This document shows positions 48,483 to 60,554 of a DNA stretch of 64,000 bases, one piece after another. Source of the DNA: Apus apus (Eukaryota > Chordata > Aves > Apodiformes > Apodidae); contig NC_067287.1 of the NCBI RefSeq assembly GCF_020740795.1, positions 18,491,501-18,555,500 on the forward strand. The letters run 5' to 3'. The notes under the pieces are model-generated. The model was not told where the DNA came from. It saw nothing but the letters and a program-made list of their open reading frames with translations, and searched no databases. The position numbers and the translations under genes were made by a program. Numbering within the stretch: position 1 is the stretch's first letter; every line of letters starts with the position of its first letter.

Positions 48483-49229
48483 AAGTCTTCATGTTCTACA
48501 TACAAATAGCTTCCAGAACAGACCTGAGTTGTACTGTCTTTTTTAATGGGCACATTTAAAAGTATATATTAACCTCTCCCACTTTAAAGCAGCTAGATAC
48601 CTATTACAAATTGTTGGATGTAATCTGAGAGTGAAGCTGAAGAGAAAGATTAAAACAGCATTTTAAGATTAGTCTAGTTTATAATGACCCTTGACTCTTC
48701 CTGTTTGGCATACTGTTAAGAAAGGTGCATGTAAAATGTATTTCCTTCTCACTTTATCAAGTCTGTATTATTAAGGAAAAATTATTATCAGATTAATAAA
48801 ACCAAATGAAAATATGGCTAAAATTATCTAATTACAAGTTAAAATTATTAACAAATAAAAACAACTCTCCAGATCCTTTTAGAAAAACAATTTTTTAAAA
48901 GTTGACCATGGCATCTATTTGTAGCTGCTTTCGGAATCACATACTTACTGCCAGGGAACAAACCAGAGCAAGGAATACAGCCACACAAAAGGAAATACCT
49001 TCATTGACAGCATTTGAACTATCCAGCAACAAACTTCATCAGATGTCAGGTTACATCTTAGTTCATTAGTTTCAAATGTTTTAATTTTTTTCAACTTCCA
49101 TTTTCACAAGTATTTTACATAATTTCACAATAATGAGAAGATTTCATTTTTAACTACTGGATATATCAATTTCACCACCGTTTTTCTTCTTTTTATTTTA
49201 ACAACTTGAGGACTCATATCTCAACTCGA

Positions 49230-49720
49230 ATGTCTCTGTTATCTCAGCCTGATTTAAAGCAAATTGCCCTATGTACTACAGCAGTTTTGAATGTATTTAA
49301 AGTTTTTAAAATTGTGAATTATATGAAATATTCTAACAGTTTAAGTTTAAATGATGCAATTAGCCAGTTACAACTGGAACTACCAGGCCTTATTTAAAAT
49401 AATGAGGTCTGACAGTTATGGAGCCTGAATTATTCATTGATAACTAGCTTTTCCTCTTTTGCAAACCATGGCTAACATTAATAACAGAGGTGTAAGTGTG
49501 ATAACAAAAGAGTTTGACATTGGGAATACAAATACAAAAGTGCTAAATTCTTCCTTAATTAAAATTACTATGCTAGTAATATTTTTCCAAAGGAAAATCA
49601 TTAGGACTAATATTTTCTCATCCATTTCAGCATTTATTTCTGCAGGGAATCACTGATTAGGGTAACAGTGCTTGATGATTCCTCATCCAAGAGTAAAAGT
49701 ACAGTTAATTTCTGTAAGTG
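49230..49720. promoter_or_regulatory. candidate conserved non-coding block
   Basis: No repeat is recognised here. It holds many transcription-factor-like words: GATTTAAAGCAAATTG, GATGCAATTAGCCAG, GAATTATTCATTGATAAC, TCCTTAATTAAAATTAC, TTAGGACTAATATT and CACTGATTAGGG. Both strands stay free of long frames. The texture resembles vertebrate conserved non-coding elements, but this is judged by eye only. Confidence 0.22.
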
Positions 49721-49735
49721 CACTATTTTAAGGAT

Positions 49736-49755
49736 TTTTATTTATTTATTTATTT
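49736..49755 (+). repeat. (TTTA)n short tandem repeat
   Basis: Four to five TTTA units before A5. Confidence 0.75.
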
Positions 49756-51804
49756 AAAAATAAAATGCAGCACTTGTTGTTGTGATTCCTGCACTTACCG
49801 CATTTCTGAAAATACACATTACTGGCATGGAGCCCTCCCTGTGCTCAAAGGTGTGCTCTTTCCTAGTCTTCATCTTTCACTAGCCCATCTTGTATCCTCA
49901 ACAATCACTCAATCAGCCTCAAAGATAGCTACTCTCTGTAGCACACCTGAACACAAATAAAATGTTATTCTTTTAACGTGAATAATAAGATTAGTATTTA
50001 GTGACTAATATTTTTACAAAAGCCTCAATTCTCATGAGCTAATTGCTTGCTGTAAGCCTAGATTTCCTTCCTTAGAGTTGCTAAAACCCCCCAGAATCTC
50101 TATATAAAACAATCTAACAATAATGAACACATCTGTCTCCTAATTACTCAAATATTAATATGCATCTGAATTTCTTTTATGAAAGAAACAAGAGTTTATA
50201 CAATCAAAGTAGCAACTGGTATATGTCCTCATTCCCTCCCTCTCAAAGCAAAGTGACCCAAAAAATAAATAAATCTTGAAGTAGGACATGCTAAAATAGT
50301 GACTCATCTGTAAGTAGGAGTGACTGATCTTTGTCTAGAACTCTTGGTTACCATAACAGACAGCATAAAATTACCTATGATATCAAAAATAGGGATTGTA
50401 AACAAGCAGAAATGTAGACTCAGTTTGGGATGACCTGTTGAGTTATAGCAATTACACTATACATCAACAGTGCTGTTTAGAAGACAATTATGCAACTGAC
50501 TTTCAGAATGACATGCATAGTTGGCATTTTATGTGAAGACCAAAGAGGCTGAACCTCCAAATGGATGCAATGCTTCCTGCGCACCTAACTTCAGAGCTTC
50601 TGAAGATCACAGCCTAAATGTGTATTTTAATAAATTATGCTTCTATTGTATTCCTGTACAGTTCCCCAGTGCAGAGAGATCAGAGAGGTGAAGGTCAAAA
50701 TAAATGCTATATAGATATCAAAGTCTGTTCAGTGAGACTTTGAAAAGGAGGATTTGAAAGATGACTATTTTTATTAGTGCAGATGCATACAATATAACCT
50801 GATTTTTTTTTGTGCAAATGTCAATTATAGTATACATATTGTTCACTGAAGATTATGTCATTGGTCAAGAGGGAGGAGAGTCCCCAGATGAATGATTAAT
50901 AATCAATGTGTCTGGGTTCTTATTTTATTCCTCAGAAAGGAAGAATGAATTACTGGTGTCTCTCCCAAAAATCTAGAAAAATCTCCCAGAAATAGGTCAC
51001 ACCACCTGCATCTGTACACAGAGGAGGTCCCTCTGTAAGTGGATTTCCCTGGTTTGGGCATGGAGCCTCAGCTTCCCCTATTATATCATTGCTTCACCTT
51101 CCTACACTCTGATGCAATTAGGCAGAAAAGGCAATACAGCTCAGATTCCTATTAATTTTTCATACAATCATGAAAAGCTCAGAGAAAGGGTGGAGAAATA
51201 CCTAGGGAAAAGGGTTTTGAAGCAGGCCCAAGATAATGCCTAGGCATGTGGTCTCTCTACAGGTGACCCAAAGTCTTGCACCGAGTTTGGGCCAACAACA
51301 GACCTGTGTCCCAGGATGAAAGCACATCAGACTGTGACCCCAGGGGAGTAAGAGAGTGAGCAGCTTCCAGAGAAATCTGTATTCTCTGACATTTAGTGAT
51401 AAGCTCTCTCCAAGTAGGTGCAACATGCACTAAATGTCTGCATGTGTCTTTATATATTTATGCATGTTATCACTGAGCACTGTTCCTTTTGGAAAAAAAT
51501 AACATTAGTTTGCATTAATGAACCAGTAGAAATATTTGTCAGGACCATATGGTAGGTTTGAGGGGGTTTCTTCCCCCTCAAAGGGAGAAGTCATGTGGTA
51601 GAAAGAATGGTTTTGAAATTATTCAGCCTCTGTTAGCAGCAGAGTAGGGAATTACTTTTGTTTATTTCAATGTTATGTTCTAGCTACCAGTTAGATACAC
51701 CTCTAGGCAAGCTTAATTTGTGCACTCTCTTTTTTGTCAAATTGCCTGTGTCTTTTCTTAAGAAAACCTCCTAATTTTAACAGCTGTGTTGTTCTCCATC
51801 TTTC

Positions 51805-51918
51805 TTTTTTTTTTTTTTTATTTTCCTTTCTTGATCTATCTCTCCCTTCTTTATCCCTCTGCTGCTCCTGCAGCTTCCTAGATGCAATCACAAAAAAAAA
51901 AAAAAAAAAAAAAAAAAA
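51805..51918. repeat. opposed T15 and A27 tracts around a pyrimidine-rich spacer
   Basis: T15 at 51805-51819 and A27 at 51892-51918 are separated by 72 bases rich in T and C (CCTTTCTTGATCTATCTCTC...). The tracts are complementary, so the DNA or transcript could form a long A:T-paired stem. Short frames on both strands here are lysine or phenylalanine runs from the tracts. The A27 could be a retroposon tail, but no body is recognised. Confidence 0.85.
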
Positions 51919-54900
51919 GAAAAAAGAGAAGTGAGACATTGAAGTGCTGGTATTCAAAAGCACTGATTATTTTATGCTAATAAATGAACCATCTAGTAAT
52001 ACAATATTTCAGTTGTTGTGCCCTCCTGGTGGTAGCACAAGATAAATCCAATGGTGTTCTTAATTAACTGAAGAAAGCAGAAACAAATCTCTGTGGGTTA
52101 ATAATATTTACAGCCTAAGATTGAACAAACTAATAATGTGGTACAATTCAGAGAAAAATGAAATTAAAATAAAATTCTCATGTATTCTGGAAAGTGCATC
52201 TGTAAAGACGTGCAAACAAGACACATACATGTGTGAGATGAAAAAAATTAAAGCCATCATTGAGGAGTTGGAAAAAATATTTTTCTATTTGTAAAACGGC
52301 TGAAGTCAAACTTCTCAGGAAGAAATGCTAGATCTTCTTGTCTACACAGAAATTAGGTCTTTTTCTAATCCATAAAATACACAGCATCATATGGTGTCTG
52401 AACCTTAATTCATGTAGCTCAACAGCATGAATAAGAAAATGCCAGGTCCATTTAACTGTGTCCTTTGTCAAATGCCAATAGACATGGTGACTTTTTATAA
52501 ATATCCAGTAGTTAAAAATATAAAACACTGTAAATAGAAAAGGCTACATGTCTTGTATTAACGTCAGGTCATTTCACCCACTTACGATTCCTGTTCTTTG
52601 GCTGGAGACACACCTTTTGTCCTGTCCCTGTGGGTCTGGAGATTTCTTAGAAAGAAGCTGGCATAAACCTTCAAAGAAGATCCTAAAAAAAAACCAAACA
52701 CATCAGAGCTTCATATCATTGCAATAGCTCCAAAGGGGCCTCACAAATGTAACTATGGGATGTAGAGATGCTCTCAAAATAGATAGCTAAGTTGTGGACT
52801 GTTTCTTGGCTTTCCTGCTGAAACATGTACATTTTGGGGTGTATCTGAGCAAAGAATCCATGCACGGCTTTAAGCCTCAACAATCCATCATCTAGTGGAA
52901 AAGACTTCTCCATCAATAAAGAGCTGAGGCTGTTGTTACTGAAGCCTTTACTTGCGCCTGTGAGACTTGTTCTTTCATCAAATTAGCTTAATTGAGAAAT
53001 CTATATTCACACAGGGGGCATTAGCATGCCGGGATTAAAATGATGAGCATTTCCACAAGCCTATTTGTATGATGGACTGAAGATTGCATTTTTCTAACAG
53101 TTGTGAAACTAAATATAGAAGAATGACAATTCAGTATATTTGAAATTTGCCTTGACCACAGAGGCACACCCTGTGAAGTGCTAAGCAGTTCTGACTCTTT
53201 GTAGCTTGTCCCTTTCCTGCTCTTGAATTTTTTATGCCACCTTTAGATTGCTGGGTCTTGATATTACTGCAACGTTGTCTGATTTAGGATATACAACAAT
53301 AATTGACAGCAGGAAAACAGACTCCCCCTCATATCTCTATAACTCTTCAGAACCTAATGCTGACCATGATCTCATTATCCATTGCTCAATGTCTAAACCT
53401 TGCTGTTTAAGTTGAATAGACATTTTGGGATGATATGTAAAAAGATTTGCTAACTTTATGAGATCAATGCACTGCAATGAATTTAAAACAAAGAATACTT
53501 ACTGACATGTGTCACTACATCACACACACACTGTTGTTTATAAAACCTATGAGGTTTTACAAGGTCCATCATAAGGTAACCTCTAAACAGATAAGCAATG
53601 AATTGTGCCTAGGCAGAAAAAGAAGTATTCGTGAAAGCACACAAGGAATTAAAAAAACCTAACAATCATCAGTCCAGCTCTAATTTTTCTAGCACACCTC
53701 ATTAGTAAGCCCAATCTTTGCCAACTTCAGGTGTGAGAGGCACAGCACTGTTTTAGGCCACATCTCTGCCTGAGGGCTGGGAGTGGGGAGTCCCCCTCAG
53801 CTGAGTGGTGGGTGAGCAGGACCCACCTGGAGGGACAGAAGTGCAAAGAGATGTCTCTGAAAGACAAATGCTGTGGGCAGCTCACTCTGTCCCTACTGAA
53901 ATGGACTCAGCACTCCTGTCCCAGAACTGCACTGTCTCTGCACCATCAGACGAGATCTTCCTGCATGGAGAATGTCTCTGGGACCTCCAGCTTGACAAGC
54001 AAATGCTCGGAGGATGGTTGTCTTGCCCACCTTTATTTTTGAAAGCCACTGCTGTGACTTACAGGGAAGTCCCCAGCCAGTTCCATGGTCCATGTTTGTC
54101 CCTCCTGCCTGCACATCAAGAGGGACAGAGCTGCATAGAGAAGGGGGCAAATGAATGGGAAGAAAATTGATAAATTAATAAAAATGATCAGGAAAACTCT
54201 ATGCACACTGGTAGTCTACAATCCCCATTCTCCTCTGTTTCTGAAGATACAATGGCCCATAAACATCAGATTCTCTCTATTTTTATAACATAGTTTATTT
54301 GGCTAAAAAAAAAAATCCACTTCAGTTAAATGTCATCATTTATCTACACGCATGACAAGGATGAGACAGCACACTAATTTTTCTCACATTACTGTATATC
54401 TACCTGGAAACCAGGGACAAACGCACAGATATAGAAATGGTAAACGTAGAAGCTCATCTACTTTAAGTGCCTCTCTGAATTTTCCACTGCTCATGCAAAA
54501 TTATTTCTGTCAATACTTTAATTTCAGTCAGGAAGGGTGGAATCAAAGAAAGAGTGACACCATGGAAATCTGTTGTCAGCAAACTGATTAGAACATACCA
54601 TAATTAAAAAAGAATATAAAGAATGAAGAAGCTTGATATAAATGCTGTTGTATTTCTCTGAGTTCAGTGCTAAAAAATCAAGGATGGGAAGACATATTAA
54701 GAGATAAATATTACAATATTCATCACTGTACACTACTGTAAGATGCATTGTATACATAAATGATCATTTCTGTAATCATAAGAATATTAATGCAGCAGCT
54801 AATAAATAAAAGCACCAGAGGACAAGAATATGACCTTAAAATCCTTACTCAGCTGCCCTATTAACTTTCTGAATACCACTGAAAGTGTGTGTCAGCTGCT

Positions 54901-55423
54901 TAAATTAAAGGGAGAGTAATTAAAATTACACAAATAATAGGTGACTGGGGTCAGTCTCCATCACCCTATCTCCTATATTTCAGAGTACTTTACATTTTTT
55001 CCATCAATATGCAATCTTAATTTTCCTTGCACATCTCACAGGTACTCTTGGTTTAAAAACAACTTACTATAAGAAGCAGAGCTGTTGACTGATGGTCTGT
55101 GCACACATTTTGGAGCCATACTCTTAAATCACTTCCCATAGTATATCAGGCAAGCCAATTTCTCAGGATCATTGAGTATCACTGTATTTTGACATCCTTC
55201 TTTTTAAACAAGCACTTTTACTAAGGAAAAAATAAAAATAAGAAAGAAAAATCAGATTTATATTTCAGATCTATACCCAAGATCCTCTTTTCAATTAAGA
55301 TGACTTACATATAGTAAATGAGTAAAGAAGTTATACTCTTACACTCTTGTCTGGGACATTAAAAGTCACAAATAGAATAGACAGTGCCTTGATAATAATC
55401 CATAATTTTATATAATAATAAAA

Positions 55424-55498
<75 letters not shown>
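55424..55498 (+). repeat. (ATT)n microsatellite, about 24 units
   Basis: A perfect ATT/TTA trinucleotide run of about 74 bases, flanked on the left by imperfect ATA/AAT units from about 55411. Reverse frames reading it as asparagine or isoleucine runs are artefacts. Likely polymorphic. Confidence 0.97.
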
Positions 55499-55502
<4 letters not shown>

Positions 55503-56848
55503 CTTGGGAAAAATGAGAACCTGGAAATTGAACCAGACAAGAGAAACCCAAATGGCAGCAATATCTCCCCATAGGGTCCTGACTAGAAATAGTTCTTTCC
55601 TCAGAAAACATTGAAAGCTTTCTCTTAATGCCAAAACATTTTTCAGTCTTTGCTGAAAGTCATTGCACAAGTACAAATTATTTTATAATAACCATTCTGA
55701 CAATTTACAGTCATTCTAGTGTTGTCGGTACAAAAGGATTTTGAGGGCATGGTCTAAGCATAGCTTCTAATACATATCTTCAGCAACTCTTGGAATGCAA
55801 GAAATAAGTGGAGCTATTTTGTGCTGTTAGTACTATGTATTGATAAGGGAAAGGGGAAAAGGTATAGCATAGGTATCTGCCTCCTTGATGGGGGCATTCT
55901 GCAGCCCGCAGATGCAGGAGGAGGAGAGGGAAAGGAACTTTCAGCTTCAGGGAACGCAGTGCAGAGATGGATTTCACAGGTGCTCATACTGGTTCTGTGC
56001 CCTTTGCATTGCAAGGCCAGTACTGCACAAAGTATCAGGCATGGCATCTAATACCCTGCAATAACTATGGGTTCACAGAAAACATAATGAAGGAATGACC
56101 AAGCAGTGGGATATGAAGGTATTATTATTGTTGCTGGTGCAAATAAGTATTTAAAACCTTTGCAGTCTCATATATTGACTTGTTAGAGCTAACAATAGAT
56201 ATTTGCCTAGTTTTACTTATTTCAGTCCTACTAAACCTGCTTCGTGGCTCTCTCTGTGTGATGAAGCTCCTTAATGGTTTATGAAATTCAGTCATCATTA
56301 AATAATTGTAATTATTTTAGGAATGTTTTAGCAGAATTGAAAGTATTCCGTTTTCTTTTTCAGTAGCCCCACTTGTGCAGACTCTAGGTCAACATTTTTT
56401 TTTTGTTGGGAGGGGTACTATGCTCTGGCTTAGATACGTATGTGTTCATTAAGGCTCTGATTTCAGTAGGAACTTCAGAGAGTTATAGTGAAGTCCTGCT
56501 ATTATGGCTGTTAGTGTTGTAGCTCTGGAGAGCCATACAGGACATTTGCTGTATTAGGCCTGAGGGTAAGCCTAACTCTCTCATCAGGAAGATGTATTCT
56601 GATCAATGGATGAACATGAATGATTCATAAAATGAGTCTTGAATAAGAATTCTTCCATAAAACTTGCATTAGAGTCAGAGAAATATGGGTGAACACAAGT
56701 AGGGGTAGGCAGAATGGGCTTAGGCAGTTTCACACCTGCTCTCAGAGACCACAGCTCTTGTCTTTCTTCCTTGAGTTGCATCATGCATAAGCTCATCCAA
56801 ACTTGAAACTTTGTCTCAGAAGTTACACAGCAGTAAATCAGGACATAT

Positions 56849-56892
56849 GGGGGGGAAAAAAAAGGAAAAAAAAAAAAAAGGAAAAAAAAAAA
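56849..56892 (+). repeat. G7 / poly-A purine tract
   Basis: G7 is followed by A8, GG, A14, GG and A11, an uninterrupted purine run ending at ACACC. Simple sequence. Confidence 0.85.
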
Positions 56893-57754
56893 CACCAAAT
56901 CAAACTTAAGCCAAAAAAACCGCAAGTTTTCAACTATGGAAATACTTTATACTTCATAGCTAGTAAGATGCCATAAATAAATATCTCTAGCTCTGGTAAT
57001 ATACAAGGGAGCATAGTGTATATATTTAACATAACAGTATTATTTGTTTCCAAAACTTTGGGCTATGGGAAAAATCTACTTAGACTGAGGATCTCCAACA
57101 GGGAGAAATGACGTACTGGGTGCGAAATAGGATTAGATTAAATAAAACCAAATAGATTAAACCATTCTGCATCTTTCTTTCCTTTCTGGCTCTGAAATTC
57201 TCCTTCACAAGCAGCTCCATAGAAATCTTACTCTGCATGATACTGAATTCAAATAGGATCCAGCTATGCCACTTAACCAGCTATTAAAGATGATGATGGG
57301 AAGTCACTTTCTTTTTTGAGAAAATTAAAAAATGTACAATTCTGCCTCATGACAGAAGGTCACAGCATCAGCTACACACTCGTTTTGCCAGAGCAAAGTA
57401 AACCTCCCTCCAAATCATGTCTTCTCCTCAGGAAAGAAGTGAGAGGCTAAAATAGACTCCCTCCCCATACCTCCTACCTTGTACAACAAGAGCAATTCAA
57501 TATAGGCCTGCAGACGTGTAGGGTGGCTTCTTGTGAGTTGGGCCTTGGATGTGCATGCCTGGAGGTCATGTAGACCCATTAGCATCCAGCTACACTCTGT
57601 ACAGCCTTCTGCTTGGGGAAAGCCAGCAGATCCGTGGTAAGGCACTGACTGACGGAAGATCTTTGGTTAGTTTTTTTGCTCTACAGGTAAACTTTGGAGG
57701 TTTTCCTGAGTGTTTAGGTGCTTTCTTCAAGTGGTTAAAGAGATGTAGTAAATT

Positions 57755-57801
57755 TATTCTTTACATATTACATGTGGAACCTATTCTTCACATATTACAT
57801 T
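57755..57801 (+). repeat. short direct duplication (28-bp period)
   Basis: TATTCTTTACATATTACAT (57755-57773) recurs as TATTCTTCACATATTACAT (57783-57801) with a single substitution; GTGGAACC lies between the copies. Two units only. Confidence 0.85.
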
Positions 57802-57840
57802 AAGTGAGCCAATCAAAAAAAGAAATTTATTTTCTCTTTG

Positions 57841-57899
57841 TTTTCTCCTTTTCCCCTCCCTCCCTTCCTCTCTCTTTCTTTTTCTTTTCTCTCTCTCCT
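57841..57899 (+). repeat. 59-base pyrimidine-only tract
   Basis: An uninterrupted T/C run with CCCCTCCCTCCC and CTCTCTC subunits, nearly extended on both sides (57830-57911). It may form a triplex on supercoiled DNA. The complementary reverse frame (57813-57998) is a lysine/glutamate-rich artefact. Confidence 0.85.
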
Positions 57900-59729
57900 G
57901 ACTTTTTCTTTATAATTTGTTTTCCTTGTATTTTTGTAATGTCTCAGTAAAATTGAAGGCAGATGGGAAATGCAGTTTCTTACAAAGTCATTCCTCATTA
58001 GAATGTCACTGAACTCAAAAATACTTTATTGCACTCCTCCTACAAATTGTCTCTCTCCAATATTTTCCTAACCACCACCTTTTTGTGATGGCTGAATTTA
58101 GGAAGGAAATTCTCATTTTAAACAGTCTATTTTTACAGCAACTTATCAAACAGTGGCCTTTAGCTGTTGTTCTGTGACAGCCACTCTATTAAAATCCTGA
58201 TGTAAACAAGTGGAGAAGGTGAACTAGAAGTGCAGATATTTGCACAGCATTACTGTCAGGTAAAATTTTAAAGATAGGTTTTATGAACCTATTATTTGCA
58301 GTCAAGGCTTTTGACTACAGCATCTGAAATCATTTCAGTAGACAAAGTGTTTTGTCAAAACATACTGCTGGGAGTCAGTATGTAGCTTCCTTTATATAAT
58401 TCAATTTGGTTGTGTTGTTTGCATGAAAGTGGGATATCTAGCTGGGCAGCTAGTGGTGGTGTACAATCACAATATGGTGACTTTCCAGTATAATTAACTT
58501 GTTTTCATTTAGTGCTTAATGCAAGCATAACTGCAGTGTACATACAGATCAACCAAGGAAGATGCTTGAGGGCATTTTAAATCTAAGCAACAAAACTCAA
58601 AAGTTTTTTTGTAGTTAGTTTTTATAGGTTAGGAGTTGGAGGTGCACAAGAACGTGTGCCCGATTTAAAAGCATGAATCTGCAGCCCGTCAAGCTTTGCT
58701 TGACATAGCATTTGAAAAAGGTGGGCACTTTAAAGAGAGAGAGCTATTGCTGCTCTTTCAGCCCTGAGCCCACCAGCTGAGGTGATGCTGGACAGGACTG
58801 TCCTGTGACACACTGGCTTGCTATGGCCCTCTGAGCAGTTGTATGAAAGCAGAGTTCTTAGAGCACAGTTTGAGCTAGCAAACCTTCCTCCACTCCAGCA
58901 ACACCGCCCTGAATAGGCTGAGATTGTCTGCGCATGAAGCATGTTATGTTCTTCAAAAGACATTCTGTTCTGCATGTTTCCAGCTCCTCTACTTCACCTG
59001 GAGCAGGAGCAGACGCAGAACGTGGCCCTGGGAAATTCCTAAACAGGAAGTTTAGTACACCTGAGCCTGTTGGCTGGGGTTTTCCTGATGTACCGAATGG
59101 TACCGCAGAGTTTATGTGGACTGGTATAATTTAATATGAGATCAGCATTTTGGCCATGCCATGCCTTAGAGTAATTTTCATCTTCATTTTGAATGGAGCC
59201 ATCACGTCCCAAATGTACTTTGAGAAAGGCAGGAAAAGATGGAACTGTAACAGTTCCAAATGTAATATCCAAACACTGCACTTAGCTACTGCTGTCAATA
59301 GAAACAGGAGGAAGAGAAGGCATTTAGCTACTCACACAGCTCTTCTCCATTAGTGTATTGGCAGAACAGTAGTAGATACATGGAGAAATTGAAGGAGGCA
59401 TGAGAAAAAGAAAGCATTTACCAGACAGTAGCAATGATGAGTGTAAGGGGAGAAGGATAACTTGTGCAAAAGTTGTCAGATAAAAGGACAATGCCTTGGT
59501 GCAGTAAGATTATATGTCTTTCAGTAGATCCATCTCTTGCTTTTAGAACTTAATTTTGATCCGCTACAAATCAAAGCTAGATGAACTGTGTAAAATGCTC
59601 AGGTATCCTTTACCCAGACATAATCCTATATCTCTGCACATAAGTCAGATAATTAAATTAGTTATTACATAGGATAGGGATTGAGAAAGGAAGAAAGCCA
59701 TAATCACTAATATATGTCACTAAGAGATC

Positions 59730-59790
59730 GTCTACACAACCATGCAATATCACTGTAACTGCATCAGTTAAGAAAGTGATTGGAACAATC
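59730..59790. repeat. MITE relic with GTCTACAC terminus
   Basis: GTCTACACAACCATGCAATA, TCACTGTAACTGCATCAGTT and AAGAAAGTGATTGG parallel a sauropsid repeat of the form 'GTCTACACT...GTTATAACTGTATCGGTTAAAAGTGTGATTTTT'. Only the left half is recognised; a weak CTACCGTGTATGCAG word follows at 59792. Confidence 0.45.
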
Positions 59791-60145
59791 ATCTACCGTG
59801 TATGCAGTTCATTTAGAGATAATTCTTACCTTAGTGTCGCATCTCCCTTCAATATTGGTGCTTTTTTAGCAGTAAACCCCAGACTAATGTTGTGATAGGA
59901 CTCCAAAACCCTCATCTGTGCACAACTTGAGTCAGACAGCTGTAATTTTCATGTATTAGTAGTACCACTTTTCACTCTGGTCTACCCTTCCTTTCAAAAT
60001 TAGTCCTGGTTGTACCATTTAATCTACATTGTTTTCTAAGCCAATTACTTGGAGCTGTATGACTGCTGGTAGTATACCAGCCTCAAGTGCTGTTCTGCAA
60101 CAGCTGCAGAAGGGGCACAGAAATGGCATGATACCAGGTCTGTTT
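59791..60145. other. unique non-coding DNA
   Basis: No feature recognised between two MITE relics. The 96-codon reverse frame at 60019-60309 runs into the next two repeats. Confidence 0.5.
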
Positions 60146-60240
60146 GGCCCTGATCCAGCAAAGCACTTAAACACCTGTTCAACTTTAAGTATATGAGTAA
60201 TCCCATAGAAGACAGGATGATAAATTCTTTGGACCAATAC
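60146..60240. repeat. palindromic MITE relic (CCTGATCCAGCAAAGCACTTA)
   Basis: GGCCCTGATCCAGCAAAGCA, CTTAAACACCTGTTCAACTT and TAAGTATATGAGTAATCCCA match the left arm and centre of the common sauropsid repeat 'GGGCCTGATCCAGCAAAGCACTTAAGCACATGCTTAACTTTAAGCATGTGAGTAGTCCCATTGA' almost word for word. The right arm is mostly lost. It is the best-kept left arm in the window. Confidence 0.75.
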
Positions 60241-60245
60241 CTGCT

Positions 60246-60315
60246 TAGAGTCACAGACTGAAAACAGGAGGGAACATCTAAACATCTTGTCTGACCTCCT
60301 GTATACCACAGGCTT
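60246..60315 (+). repeat. interspersed repeat (CTGACCTCCTGTATA type)
   Basis: AGAGTCACAGACTGAAAACA, GGAGGGAACATCTAAACATC, TTGTCTGACCTCCTGTATAC and CACAGGC follow the sauropsid repeat 'TCATAGATTC.AAGGCCAGAAGGGACCATTGTGATCATCTAGTCTGACCTCCTGTATAACACAGGCC'. Class uncertain (old SINE- or MITE-like). It sits directly after the previous relic. Confidence 0.65.
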
Positions 60316-60554
60316 GCTTTGAGTTCAGTCTTGCTCAGTCTTTCTCTTCTTTCAGGAAAACAACAAGCAGCTCTTACGTTTACATTTTCAGTGATGGAGA
60401 AACTACCACAGTTCTACATAAATCGGACTAACAATCCTGACCAGGACAAATACATACTTTTTTTCAATCAACACTTTAAAAGGTCCTTTGGATTCCCTGA
60501 ATTTTGTGTTTTTGTTAATTAGACTGAATATGCATGTATTATCACATTTCTTTT

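Larger units (their letters stand above)
48483..55423. other. unique AT-rich non-coding DNA
   Basis: No gene seen. It includes the (TTTA)n tract at 49736, the candidate conserved block at 49.2-49.7 kb and the T15/A27 pair at 51.8 kb. 53700-54170 is GC-richer and holds overlapping frames of 121 and 76 codons forward and 85 reverse with no recognisable domain; a degraded retrocopy cannot be excluded. Confidence 0.45.
55499..59729. other. unique non-coding DNA
   Basis: No gene seen. It includes the purine tract at 56849, the short duplication at 57755 and the pyrimidine tract at 57841. The 113-codon reverse frame at 56584-56925 starts in the purine tract (phenylalanine run) and is not a known family. 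Confidence 0.5.

Noticed and set aside
55331-55676. Reverse frames rich in asparagine or isoleucine
   Set aside because: They are translations of the ATT microsatellite in different frames.
56584-56925. 113-codon reverse frame starting with a phenylalanine run
   Set aside because: The run is the purine tract at 56849; no domain after it.
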